From Bacteroidales bacterium (GTDB taxonomy: Bacteria > Bacteroidota > Bacteroidia > Bacteroidales > VadinHA17), in assembly GCA_016715075.1 (NCBI GenBank), contig JADKBK010000002.1, positions 310,001 through 374,000 on the forward strand: 64,000 nucleotides of DNA, in the 5' to 3' direction. The position numbers and the translations under genes are program-made. How positions within the stretch are numbered: position 1 is the first letter of the stretch; the number at the start of each line of letters is the position of its first letter. This document shows positions 34,236-44,300 of the stretch, piece after piece. A model generated the notes under the pieces. That model was not told the origin of the DNA. It worked only from the letters and a program-made list of their open reading frames with translations, and made no database searches.

Positions 34236-35330
34236 ATGCGAATTCTGCATCTTGTAAGAGTGTTTGCCTTCGGAGGTGCCGAGAATCATGTCCGTGATCT
34301 TGCAAATGTCATGGATGAAATGGGACATGAAGTATTTATCATGGCAAAAAGCGGTAAGCAGAATAGCCTCCTTAACAGGGGAGTGAAATTCATCAATATC
34401 AGGATGAATGACCTTCTGGCCCCTTTTCAGATACTTTTTGTTGCGCGTTATATCAGAGAGAATAAGATTGAGATCATTCATGTCCATCAGAGGCTGCCTG
34501 CTTTTATAGGCTGCCTGGCAGGTAAGATTGCCCGCATTCCTGTTGTGGTAACGGTACATGGACAGACACAATATGATGTCAGATCAAAACTGGTGAGAAG
34601 GTGGATAAATAAATTCATTTTTGTGCGTCAAAGCAGCTTCGATGAGGCCGCAGGATATGGAATACCAGCTGAGAAATCAATACTGATCCAGAATGGTGTC
34701 AGAATAGTCAGATCACAGGATGAAAGAGACCATAATTCATTATGCTATATCAGCCGCATTGATAAAAGACATTCCATAATAATCTCCATGGTTATGAAAG
34801 AGGCGCTAATGCCTCTTTACAAACAATTCCCTGATCTTAAATTTAATATTGTTGGTGACGGTGATCATCTCGAAGATGTAAGACAGGAAGCTGAATCTGT
34901 TAACAGTCTTATTGGCCGCAAGGCTGTGATAATTCATGGCTATATGCAGGATGTAAGTGTGATAATCAGGAAATCGGGCCTCGTCCTGGGTGTCGGGAGG
35001 GTGGCTATTGAAACTCTCGCATGCGGAGTCCCCGTACTATCAGTAAATCAGAAATATTTCGGTGGACTGGTCTCTATGGAAAATTATTCATTCTTCAGCA
35101 AAAATAATTTCGTGGCATATGGCAGGGAAGCCCCTGATGCAAATAAACTCGGGAAAGAGCTTACATCTTATTTCAATAATACAGGCCGGTGGCAGGATGA
35201 GGCTGCCAATTTGCAGAGACAGGTAGATGAGGATTTCAATATCTACAGGATTACAGCCTCAATAATTGATTTGTATGACAAATTAATAATTGCCGGTACA
35301 GAAATTTCACGCCAAAAAGCTGAAAAATGA
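34236..35330 (+). CDS. Glycosyltransferase family 4-like protein
   Basis: 364 aa GT-B fold enzyme. The N-terminal acceptor domain has LVRVFAFGGAENHVRDLANVMDEMGHEV (Glyco_transf_4) and HVHQRLPAF. The C-terminal nucleotide-sugar domain has ILIQNGV, FNIVGDGDHLEDVRQEA and the GRVAIETLACGVPVLS donor-binding segment (EX7E position partly changed). No signal peptide. Probably transfers a sugar to a lipid-linked or surface glycan, but it stands alone rather than in a polysaccharide locus. Confidence 0.9.
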   Translation: MRILHLVRVFAFGGAENHVRDLANVMDEMGHEVFIMAKSGKQNSLLNRGVKFINIRMNDLLAPFQILFVARYIRENKIEIIHVHQRLPAFIGCLAGKIARIPVVVTVHGQTQYDVRSKLVRRWINKFIFVRQSSFDEAAGYGIPAEKSILIQNGVRIVRSQDERDHNSLCYISRIDKRHSIIISMVMKEALMPLYKQFPDLKFNIVGDGDHLEDVRQEAESVNSLIGRKAVIIHGYMQDVSVIIRKSGLVLGVGRVAIETLACGVPVLSVNQKYFGGLVSMENYSFFSKNNFVAYGREAPDANKLGKELTSYFNNTGRWQDEAANLQRQVDEDFNIYRITASIIDLYDKLIIAGTEISRQKAEK

Positions 35331-35701
35331 TTTTTAATACTCCAATCCGAAGCCTGAGCATAAGCCATGAAATATTTTGACGAAGTGGCTTATTCCATTG
35401 ACAAAAATATCCGTAATTACTTGACTTAAAAAATGAGATTTCCGATCTTTGATTTGCACTATGATGAAATCAGAAACATCTAAAGCTGCGATGAAGCCTC
35501 CGGTAGTTAAAACACCGGGGGCTTTGTTTTTAATCACGTCTCCCGGTTTTAATTTCTATTCCGATTGACTTTCACTGCGCCTGATTTCTTTTAGCCGCCC
35601 ACTCCACAGCATAACCCATATGTTCCCTGATCTTTAGGTCCTGAAATGCTTCAGTGGTGTGCCCCTCTCCAATAACATGCCGATCATTTTCAAAGTCACT
35701 C
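35331..35701. other. Intergenic region with one terminator
   Basis: 371 bp with only very short ORFs (for example 20 codons from 35367), none convincing. It contains the terminator at 35494-35531. The rest, up to the stop of the minus-strand gene at 35702, shows nothing recognisable. Confidence 0.5.
35494..35531 (+). terminator. Rho-independent terminator
   Basis: AAGCCTCCGGT pairs with ACCGGGGGCTT (11 bp, one G-U) around a 9-nt A-rich loop, followed by TGTTTTTA. It lies 164 bp after the glycosyltransferase stop and probably ends that transcript or a short RNA between them. Confidence 0.75.
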
Positions 35702-36097
35702 TTATAAACTTCCAATTTCGGTTTGATGCTTTTCATAAGCTTCCAGCCTTCCCTTGAGAAACCTGTTTTCTTTTTCCAGATTAGCTATCTTCTTCATGTA
35801 AAATGAATCAAATATCTCAGCAGGTTTTCTTATTCTTTCATTTAATTCAGAAATCCGCTCTTCATTCGACATGATTCTTATTTCAAAGTCGCTCTTATTG
35901 AATTTTTTCCACTCTTCCGCAGTTGCCTCTTTCTGCGACACTATATTTGTATTCTTCTGAGCTGCAGTCAAATCCTGTATGGAATCCTGCACTTTAGTCT
36001 GAGAAGTTACTTTCTCCTGGATAGATGACTGGTAATCAGTGACCTTTCCTGCCATGAGAGGTATCATTAAAACAACGAGAAGAGCTATATTTTTCAT
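35702..36097 (-). CDS. Small exported coiled-coil protein of unknown function
   Basis: 131 aa. A short signal peptide (MKNIALLVVLMIPLMAG) is followed by a polar Gln/Ser/Thr-rich stretch (20-55). Two helical regions follow: ISELNERIRKPAEIFDSFY and a heptad-patterned C-terminal coiled coil, about 98-128 (IANLEKENRFLKGRLEAYEKHQ). No cysteines and no known domain recognised. Monocistronic on the minus strand. Could be a periplasmic structural or adaptor protein. Confidence 0.65.
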   Translation of the reverse strand: MKNIALLVVLMIPLMAGKVTDYQSSIQEKVTSQTKVQDSIQDLTAAQKNTNIVSQKEATAEEWKKFNKSDFEIRIMSNEERISELNERIRKPAEIFDSFYMKKIANLEKENRFLKGRLEAYEKHQTEIGSL

Positions 36098-36651
36098 TAT
36101 ATTTATATTATTCCGGTGAAAGAATTATTATAGTCTAAAGGTCGCCACCTCTGACAGAATACCTGTTACACTATTCTTTAAATAGGTTTCATAATTCATA
36201 TAATTTTTATACAGGGAATTTTAGGAATCAATTCCATCAGAAGATCTCCTTGATGATGCCCCCCTGCATGCAGCAGCATTTTTGGTCCCGTCTTGCTGCA
36301 TACCGTTAGAACCCGGAGTGTTCCGGAAGACAATTTAAGAAGTTTGGGGAGGGTGAGGTAATGATTGTATTTCATATGATTACAAGCAAATTTAAATTTG
36401 GCTTTGACTCATTAAAATCATAAATTTGATATATCACATTTTGCCTGTAGAGATCGTTTTTATATATTTTCACAGAAGAACAGGGAGGGGTGAGATAACT
36501 AAAAAAGATTAAATTTGTTTAGTCAATAAAAGGATTGGTACATAAAGAATGATTATCTGTCTGATAATATCGGAAAACAGATCAGGTTAATTGTTTGGAA
36601 TTAAGAGTATATTTTTAACTGGAGCTGAGATTAAGCAATAAATTGCATTAG
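36098..36651. other. Divergent intergenic region
   Basis: 554 bp between the minus-strand small protein and the surface-protein operon. It is AT-rich with no credible ORF. It must carry the promoter of the operon that starts at 36652; I could not single out a convincing -7/-33 pair. A GCATGCAGCAGCAT patch near 36270 is the only local symmetry noticed. Confidence 0.5.
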
Positions 36652-38004
36652 ATGATTAAACAAAAAAAACGGATAATTTATTTGATCTGGTTATTTTGTC
36701 TCTTTGGCCCTTCGGTATTTTCACAGAATTATTCCAGCGTGAACGATTATACTGGCGACTGGGAATCACCTTCAAGCTGGAATCCAGCCTGGCCGGTACC
36801 TCAGACTACCATTAGTGGTAATGATATTACTATAAATGGATATATTACTATTAACGATTCATTATCATTTACTGGTACTGGCAGTGTATTGACTATCAAT
36901 GACACACTTGTAGTAAAAGGAAATTTATTTCTTGGAAATAATAATGATATAGTCATAAACAACAATGGAATTCTTATCGTTCAGGGAAATATATCAATGA
37001 ACAACCAGTCTATCATAACAGCAAATGGTTATCTGATCGTTACAGGTAATTTCACAAAGACCGGAGCTCAGGGTTTATTTACAAGCAATGACAATCCTGT
37101 TATGGTATTTATCGGCGGAACGATATCTCCACTTAGTCTGACCACAATTAATGTTGCCTTTCTTGCTATTAATTGCACATTTCCTGTAACGACCCGTTAT
37201 CCGGCTTCAAATTGCAGTTATGGGAACATGACAGATCTTTTGAATGATCCCATATATCCCTTCTATCAATCCACCTTTTGTAACGTTGCAACTCCCGTTA
37301 TAACAGCTTCTGGTCCGGTAACTTTCTGTTCAGGGAATAAAGTGACTTTAACATCAAGCCCCGGTGCATCCTACTCCTGGTCAACAGGTGAAACTACCTC
37401 ATCCATAATTGTTACGGCGCCAGGAAGTTATACTGTAAAAATTATTGATAACAGCGGATGCAGGAGTGTCGCATCAATAGCCACAGTTGTTACAGTTGAT
37501 GAACCACCGGTTGCGGACGCAGGGCCCGACCAGATACTCAATTTTGTTTTTGAAACGCAGATGACTGCAGTGCTGACAGCAGCTGAAGAAGGCGAATGGT
37601 CGCTGATTTCAGGAAAAGGACGCATTAGTGATATTCATTCTCCCACTGCGGTTATAACGGATCTGTCAATAGGAGAAAATATTTTTCTCTGGAAGACGAA
37701 GCTGGGTTCTTGTGAGGATAGTGCAAAGGTTAAAATTACAGTAAATGAACTGTTTGTACCGTCAGTTATCACCCCGGATGGAGATGGGAAAAATGATTAT
37801 TTTAAGATTAACGGAATTGAGGATAAGGTTGAGCTTATTATCATTAACAGGTGGGGGAATGAAGAATTCACGGATACAGGTTATCATAATGACTGGAACG
37901 GATTGAACAATGACGGCCAGGAACTTTCTGACGATACTTATTTTTATATCCTGAAATTTGGGAATGGCATAATTAGAAAGGGGTCTGTTTTAATTAAAAG
38001 GTAA
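36652..38004 (+). CDS. T9SS type B sorting-domain (gliding-motility C-terminal) surface protein
   Basis: 450 aa secreted protein. The signal peptide (1-25) ends SVFSQ. Residues about 30-170 are Asn/Ile/Thr-rich short strands (SLSFTGTGSVLTINDTLVVKG type) suggesting a right-handed beta-helix. About 215-275 is an Ig/PKD-like domain (SWSTGETTSSIIVTAPGSYTV). The last 85 residues are a CHU_C-type domain: PSVITPDGDGKNDYF, INRWGNEEF, DWNGLNNDGQELSDDTYFY. That domain directs export by the type IX system and surface attachment. The PorP/SprF gene follows immediately, the usual partner of type B cargo. Confidence 0.92.
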   Translation: MIKQKKRIIYLIWLFCLFGPSVFSQNYSSVNDYTGDWESPSSWNPAWPVPQTTISGNDITINGYITINDSLSFTGTGSVLTINDTLVVKGNLFLGNNNDIVINNNGILIVQGNISMNNQSIITANGYLIVTGNFTKTGAQGLFTSNDNPVMVFIGGTISPLSLTTINVAFLAINCTFPVTTRYPASNCSYGNMTDLLNDPIYPFYQSTFCNVATPVITASGPVTFCSGNKVTLTSSPGASYSWSTGETTSSIIVTAPGSYTVKIIDNSGCRSVASIATVVTVDEPPVADAGPDQILNFVFETQMTAVLTAAEEGEWSLISGKGRISDIHSPTAVITDLSIGENIFLWKTKLGSCEDSAKVKITVNELFVPSVITPDGDGKNDYFKINGIEDKVELIIINRWGNEEFTDTGYHNDWNGLNNDGQELSDDTYFYILKFGNGIIRKGSVLIKR

Positions 38005-38922
38005 ATGAACCGGGTTATACTGAGCATAGTGGCATTATTATTTCAACTGAATCTGTTGGGTCAGCTGTTCCCATTATCTGATCATTATGATGTAAATGCC
38101 CTTGCTATTAATCCTGCTTACGCCGGTCGTCAGGACGCTCTTAGCTTAACCGCTTCATATCGTAATCAGTGGGTCGGGTTCAGGGATGCTCCGAAAAGCT
38201 ATATACTGACTGTTCATTCACCGGTTTATAATGACAGGATTGGATTGGGGTTACTTGTTGAGAATAACAGCATCGGGATATTTAAGGAGACCAGCTTCTT
38301 TGGTAATTACTCATACAGGATGGAACTGGGACAAGGAAAACTTGCATTGGGTTTGGGTTTTGGTGTCACTGTGTCAAATATTGCATGGAACGAACTGCTC
38401 GCAGATGATCCTAACGATGTTCAGCTGATGAATTCTGCCACGTCGCAGGTGTTGCCGAATTTTAGTCTTGGCATGTATTATTACACAAAGAAATACTACG
38501 TAGGCATCTCCATGCCATTGTTCTTAAGTCATGAACTGGATAAAAACACCGGTAAATATAAAACTGGTAACAATTTCTCCGGGAGCAATTATTTCTTTTC
38601 AGGAGGCTATGAGCTTGGATTGAGTCAATATGTTAAATTTCTGCCTTCAGCCTTAATAAAGTATCATCCGGATAATCCGGTCCAGATAGATCTGAATGCT
38701 CGTATCAGTTTGAAAGACAGGATATGGATTGGTGCTGGTTACAGGAGCAAGGATATACTGGTAGGAATGGTTCAGTGTCAGCTCAATTACCAGCTCAGAA
38801 TGGGCTATTCCTATGATTTTAATTTTGGTGATCTTGGAAAGTATATTAACGGTTCTCATGAAATAGTTTTGAACTATATATTCAGATATTCACGAAAGGT
38901 AATAGGACCAAGACAGTTTTAG
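38005..38922 (+). CDS. PorP/SprF-family T9SS outer-membrane protein
   Basis: 305 aa. Signal peptide (1-19), then the PorP/SprF hallmark HYDVNALAINPAYAGRQDALSLTASYRNQWVGF. A predicted outer-membrane beta-barrel with alternating strands follows (NYSYRMELGQGKLALGLGFGV, FSLGMYYYTKKYYVGISMP). It begins directly after the stop of the upstream gene. Members are needed for secretion or surface retention of specific CHU_C cargo; here the upstream 450-aa protein is the expected client. Confidence 0.95.
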   Translation: MNRVILSIVALLFQLNLLGQLFPLSDHYDVNALAINPAYAGRQDALSLTASYRNQWVGFRDAPKSYILTVHSPVYNDRIGLGLLVENNSIGIFKETSFFGNYSYRMELGQGKLALGLGFGVTVSNIAWNELLADDPNDVQLMNSATSQVLPNFSLGMYYYTKKYYVGISMPLFLSHELDKNTGKYKTGNNFSGSNYFFSGGYELGLSQYVKFLPSALIKYHPDNPVQIDLNARISLKDRIWIGAGYRSKDILVGMVQCQLNYQLRMGYSYDFNFGDLGKYINGSHEIVLNYIFRYSRKVIGPRQF

Positions 38923-38925
38923 AAG

Positions 38926-40350
38926 TTGAATTTTATGAATAAATACCTATATCTGTTATTCTTGGCATCATTCATTAATGTAGCTGAATCGTATTCTCAG
39001 TCGGAAAGTTATATAGTAAATACAACATCATTCTGTTCAAGGTTGAATGATGAATTTGCACCTGTACTCTACAGGGGAGGGATTGTCTTTTGTTCAGACC
39101 GGAGTGATAATTCTCCCGTAAGTTATAACGATGATCAAAACAGGCTTTTCAAAATATTCTTTGTTGCCAGGAAAGGCAGTTCAGGATGGAATCATCCTAA
39201 AATCCTGGCAAAGGAGCTTACAACCTCATTTAATGACGGACCTGTTACATTCAATGAAAAAGGCAATGTAATATACTATTCGAGGAATAATTCAATTGTA
39301 AACTCTTTACGAAACATTTCTGACACCTCAAATAAACTGGGTATCTATTCCGCAGAATTAATAGAAGGACTATGGACAAATATAAAATCATTTACCCATA
39401 ATAATCCGATGTATTCTTTTTACACCCCATCACTGACTCCGGATGGTGACAGAATCTATTTTTCATCGGACATGCCCGGCGGTGTTGGGGGAATGGATCT
39501 CTACTATTGTGACAGAAGTAATAATGAATGGGAGCAGCCTGTAAACCTTGGACCGCTTATAAATACACCCGAAAATGAAACTTTCCCTTTTGCCTGCAGG
39601 TATGGCAAACTTTATTTTGCATCAGAGGGACATAATGGTTTTGGCGGGAAAGACCTGTTTTATACACGGGAAACAGATGGAGAGTGGATAGTCCCTGTGC
39701 ATCTGGATTCGGCAATAAATTCGCCGGCTGATGATTTCGGACTATGTATCGATTCAACATTTACCAGCGGTTTTTTTTCAACAAACAGAAGGAATACGGA
39801 TGATATTTTTAGGTTCAGTTCACCTGCTGTCGATTTTCAGAATTGCGACAGTATACTTGAGAACAACTATTGCTTTACATTCTTTGATGAAAAACAACAA
39901 CTTCTCGATAGTGTAGAGGCAAAATACCTGTGGACTTTCGGTGACGGCATAATCTACCCCGGCAAAGAAGTGCGACATTGTTTTCCCGGACCGGGAAAAT
40001 ATCCTGTTTCACTCACAATAATTGATGAGCTTACCGGGGATACTATTGCCAGAAAAGTTGAGTATATGGCAGAGCTTGAAAACATCAGACAAGCTTGCAT
40101 TGAATCAGACAAAGCCGGGATTGTTGATGAACCAATGTCATTCAGGGGATTAACTTCAGATCTTAAAGATGTTAAGATCACTGACTATTTTTGGGATTTC
40201 GGAGACGGTTTTAAACAGGGAGGGCCTTTAATTGATAACACATTTAAAAAGAAGGGTGATTATACTGTGAAACTGGGATTGGTTGTTGAACAAGACAGTC
40301 TGGGTGTGGTTAATAAATTATGCTATATGAAAAAAATTAAAATAAATTGA
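38926..40350 (+). CDS. Secreted PD40 beta-propeller / PKD-domain protein
   Basis: 474 aa. Signal peptide, then WD40-like (PD40/TolB-type) blades at about 35-300 with repeated motifs such as PSLTPDGDRIYFSSDMPGGVGGMDLYYC and KLYFASEGHNGFGGKDLFYTR. Two PKD domains follow at about 320-385 (YLWTFGDGIIYPGKEVRH) and about 420-474 (YFWDFGDGFKQGG). The T9SS protein PorE has a similar PD40 part but ends in an OmpA domain, which is absent here. Probably a periplasmic or surface accessory of the preceding PorP/cargo pair. Confidence 0.87.
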   Translation: MNFMNKYLYLLFLASFINVAESYSQSESYIVNTTSFCSRLNDEFAPVLYRGGIVFCSDRSDNSPVSYNDDQNRLFKIFFVARKGSSGWNHPKILAKELTTSFNDGPVTFNEKGNVIYYSRNNSIVNSLRNISDTSNKLGIYSAELIEGLWTNIKSFTHNNPMYSFYTPSLTPDGDRIYFSSDMPGGVGGMDLYYCDRSNNEWEQPVNLGPLINTPENETFPFACRYGKLYFASEGHNGFGGKDLFYTRETDGEWIVPVHLDSAINSPADDFGLCIDSTFTSGFFSTNRRNTDDIFRFSSPAVDFQNCDSILENNYCFTFFDEKQQLLDSVEAKYLWTFGDGIIYPGKEVRHCFPGPGKYPVSLTIIDELTGDTIARKVEYMAELENIRQACIESDKAGIVDEPMSFRGLTSDLKDVKITDYFWDFGDGFKQGGPLIDNTFKKKGDYTVKLGLVVEQDSLGVVNKLCYMKKIKIN

Positions 40351-40351
40351 T

Positions 40352-41311
40352 TTGAAAAAATATCTCCTGATAATATCATTTATTTTATTTGCCGTAACAG
40401 ATCTCTTTTCACAATCTGCACCGGCTGCTGATGAGAATATCAACTACCTGATGACTTTTGGAGGAAATTCAAACACTTCCTGGGGAGATGATGATTTTTG
40501 TCAGATATTCTTTTGCATAATTCCTTACTCCCAGACTGGACCAGTATATATCCGTGTTTATGACCCTGATACAGGAGGAGATCTTGATGAAGGGAAAGCC
40601 GAATTTAATACTTCTGTAAACTTTTCGATTTATGGGGGGAAGGATTGCTGGTCGGATACTGCAGAACTGATTTTTAATAAGAGCGGCAATTATAAAAACG
40701 GATATCTGCTTGCTTCAAAATCATTTGAGACTGATCCTCAATTCAATAAGAAGTGGTATAGTTTTGGCCCTTTTAATCCCTCTGAAGGGAAGAGCGTTGA
40801 GAAACTTGGGGGGCGCGTATTTAAGATCATTGCCCAGGGGATATCAGGAGACGACGGGAATTTATATAAATACTTTCTGAGTACAAGCGCAATTGAAAAT
40901 GTGGCGGTAGAAGGGGGTAATTTATTTACCTATAAATATCATTTCAGGCTCTCAGATGATCAAAAGAATGTATGTCAGATTTATCCGTTTGTGGATGACA
41001 GGACAATCTCTATCCAGATATCAAATTTCGACTGGGACGATGACGGAATTATCAGGATTTTTTCGGTTGCCAAAAATGGGATCCTATGTCCTGTCTCAGG
41101 GGAAGATAATTGGAAGATTCAGGAATTCCCAATTGTTGATGAAGAAAAAAATTCGACAATTGAAATACAATTCTTAAAGAATCAGACTGTCCAGATTAAA
41201 AACAATAATGTAGTAGTCACTGTCAGGAATCAATATGGGATCTCTTTACCATTCTATGTTGTACCCATTGGAGGTGTACCTGTCTACTCTCCTAAAATCC
41301 GAATGAGATGA
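40352..41311 (+). CDS. Secreted protein of unknown function (TTG start)
   Basis: 319 aa. The only start that includes the signal peptide (KKYLLIISFILFAVTDLFSQ) is TTG at 40352, one base after the upstream stop. The mature part is beta-rich with TFGGNSNTSWGDDDFCQIFFC, VYIRVYDPDTGGDLDEG and FDWDDDGIIRIFSVAKNG, i.e. Asp-rich loops suggestive of calcium sites. Two Cys near residue 55 may form a disulfide. No family recognised. Overlaps the next gene's first ATG by 4 bp, so it belongs to the operon and may be the ligand or lid of the sensor encoded next. Confidence 0.75.
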   Translation: MKKYLLIISFILFAVTDLFSQSAPAADENINYLMTFGGNSNTSWGDDDFCQIFFCIIPYSQTGPVYIRVYDPDTGGDLDEGKAEFNTSVNFSIYGGKDCWSDTAELIFNKSGNYKNGYLLASKSFETDPQFNKKWYSFGPFNPSEGKSVEKLGGRVFKIIAQGISGDDGNLYKYFLSTSAIENVAVEGGNLFTYKYHFRLSDDQKNVCQIYPFVDDRTISIQISNFDWDDDGIIRIFSVAKNGILCPVSGEDNWKIQEFPIVDEEKNSTIEIQFLKNQTVQIKNNNVVVTVRNQYGISLPFYVVPIGGVPVYSPKIRMR

Positions 41312-44300
41312 GTACTCTACCCACATCCTCCAATCCCTGTTGCAGGAGATGTATATCTGCTTTTTTAATTTCTGCCGGAATTCTTATAAAGTCCTGCATG
41401 AAATCAGGCGGAATCCTGCTCCTTTTCTTTTTAATTTCAACCGTACATGCATTTCCTCAGAGTTATAATTTCCGCACATTCAATTCAGAAGACGGATTAA
41501 CACAATCTTATGTTTATTCTATCATACAGGATATACATGGTCATTTGTGGATAGGCACGGGAAACGGCTTATCGCGCTATAATGGTATTGTATTTGAGAC
41601 ATATCCTGCCAGTGACTCCCTTTCAGACAGTTTTATAACCTGTAGCATTGATGATGGAAAATACCTGTGGTTTGGCCAGTATAATGGTGGCTTATCCTGT
41701 TTTGACGGGAAACGTAATAATAGCATCAATGCGCATAAATTAAATCTAAGTCCTGTTACACATTTTGCAAAAAGCTCTGATGGCAGGATCTGGGCAAGTA
41801 CTTACTCTGATGGTTTACTGAAACTGGATAGGGATTCAGGTGTTATAAAAAACAGCAGGTTCAGTGAGCAGGTAAATATATTAACATTTGATTTTCTGGA
41901 TGATGGAGAATTTCTTGCTGGCACAAACTCAGGCTTAGTGTTCTGCAGATTTAAAGAATCAGGAGAAATTGAAATAATACGTCATGTCTCAGAAATTCCG
42001 GAATCCAAAATAACCTGCATTCAAAGAATAAGGAGCAGATCGGGCTTCTATATAGCCACGGAAAATGACGGCATATTTGAGCTCACCTTTAACGATAGTC
42101 AGTTTAAGGTTTTAAAGATAATTCCGGAGAATGATTATGACTTTAAAAACATACAGGATGTTTATGAAGACAGCAATTCAAACATATGGTTATGTACTTT
42201 TGGGAAAGGGCTCATCAAGATCAACTGTTCCGCAACGGGAGAGTTCCAGGGTATTAATTATTTCAACAGGACAAACGGATTTCCGGCAGATGATGTAAAA
42301 ACTATTTATGAGGACCGTGAAGGAAACCTTTGGAGCGGCAATTACGGACAGGGACTTACACTTATTACACCTAAAACATTTTCTGTTTATTCATTTGATG
42401 ACGCCCGGTATGGAAATAATATCCTTTCATTTTTTTTCGATCAGAAATACAGATGGGTAGGAACTGATCAGGGTCTCCTTAAAATTGATCAGCTGACGAA
42501 CCAGGCAGTTAAATTTTACGGAAATAACAGTGGATTACCAAACGATAAGGTTACATCGATCTATTCAGCTGACGGAAAGAAACTCTGGATAGGTACTGCT
42601 CAAAATGGTGTTTTCCTGATGGAGACAGGGAATGATAAAATATTTAAGTACCCTGTCGGAAATGGAGCACTTGAAAATTCAATAACAATAATAACAGGAA
42701 AAGGAGAACAAGTTTGGATAGGTACCCAAAAGGGATTATTGAATATTAATTCCAGGACTAATGGAAAAACCTGGTATACTATTAATCAGGGCGGATTACC
42801 TCATAATAATATCAACTATCTGTATTTTGACGGAACCGGCAAACTGTGGATAAGCACTCCTGGCAGCACGCTTGCTTATATTCAGGATGAAAAGGTTTTT
42901 AAGATACCTTTTAATACTCTCAGTGGTATTTTAACATTAGGTCCTATTGCTGAAGATTCAGACTCCAGGATTTGGGTCGGGTCAAATGGCAGTGGCGTAT
43001 TTATGTTACAGTCAGATTCAATTGTCAATCTGACTGTGAAAGATGGCCTTGTCTCAAATTATTGCTATTCAATTATTTGTGATGATCAGCAAAATATATG
43101 GATCGGCCATAAAGGAGGATTAAGCAGAATCAAAACAACTGATTTTACTGTAAAACCAATACAGCGAATTGGGAATATTTCGGATACTTATCAGTTTAAT
43201 CCAAATGCAGTATTTAAAGACAGGCAGGGGAAAATCTGGTTTGGATCTGGCAAAGGCATGGTTATCTATGACAGGTATATGGAAAACCCCCGCTTTCTGC
43301 CACCACTTTTGGAAATCACCTCAATAAAGATTGATGGAGAGGAAACTAACATCGCTGAAAAAATAATACTTCCGCCTGGCATATATAAAATAAAGATCGA
43401 TTTTTTAGGTATCAGTTTAAAGGAACCTGCGCTTGTTACTTATCAGTACAAACTGGACGGTTATGATCAGTGGTCAGAGATTACAAAGAATACTAGTATT
43501 ACCTACCCTCGTTTAACTGATGGAAATTATAAATTTATCCTTAAAGCCCGCAGCGGAGATGGCACAGTATCAGAAAGCCCTGTTACAATTGATATCATCA
43601 TAAAGGTACCAGTCTGGAAGAAATGGTGGTTTTATCCCCTTACAATGATAATCATGGTCCTGCTGACTTTCATTTATATTAAAAGGCGGGAATACCGGTT
43701 CCAGGCAGAGAAAAGAATTCTCGAAGAAAAAGTCATGGAACGCACCTATGAAATTCAAAGTCAGAAAAATGAAATTGAATTGCAGCGTGATATAATCAAG
43801 GACAAGAATGCCAGTATTACTTCAAGTATAAAATATGCGAGCCACATACAAAATGCTGTGTTGCCTCCGGTCGGTCTTATTGATAAATTACTGCCGGAGA
43901 ATTTCATCCTTAGTAAACCCAAGGATATTGTAAGTGGAGACTTCTACTGGCTTACAGAAGCTGATAATCAGATTGTTATTACAGTAGCAGATTGTACAGG
44001 CCATGGTGTTCCCGGAGCATTTATGAGCCTTCTTGGTATTTTGTTCTTAAATGAGATTGTAAATATTGAAGGAATCACTACGTCAGTTGACATCGTTACG
44101 AAACTGCGTGAGAAACTGGTTAATTGCCTGCAGCAGGGCAGGAGTGATGTGCCTGTCACCGATGGTATGGATATAGCTTTATGTGTTATCGATAAGAACA
44201 AAAAAACAATTCAGTATACAGGAGGAGTAAATGATCTTATTTACATCAGTAAAGGGGAACTTAACGTGATAAAGGCAGATCAGTCTTCTGTATGTGCCTT

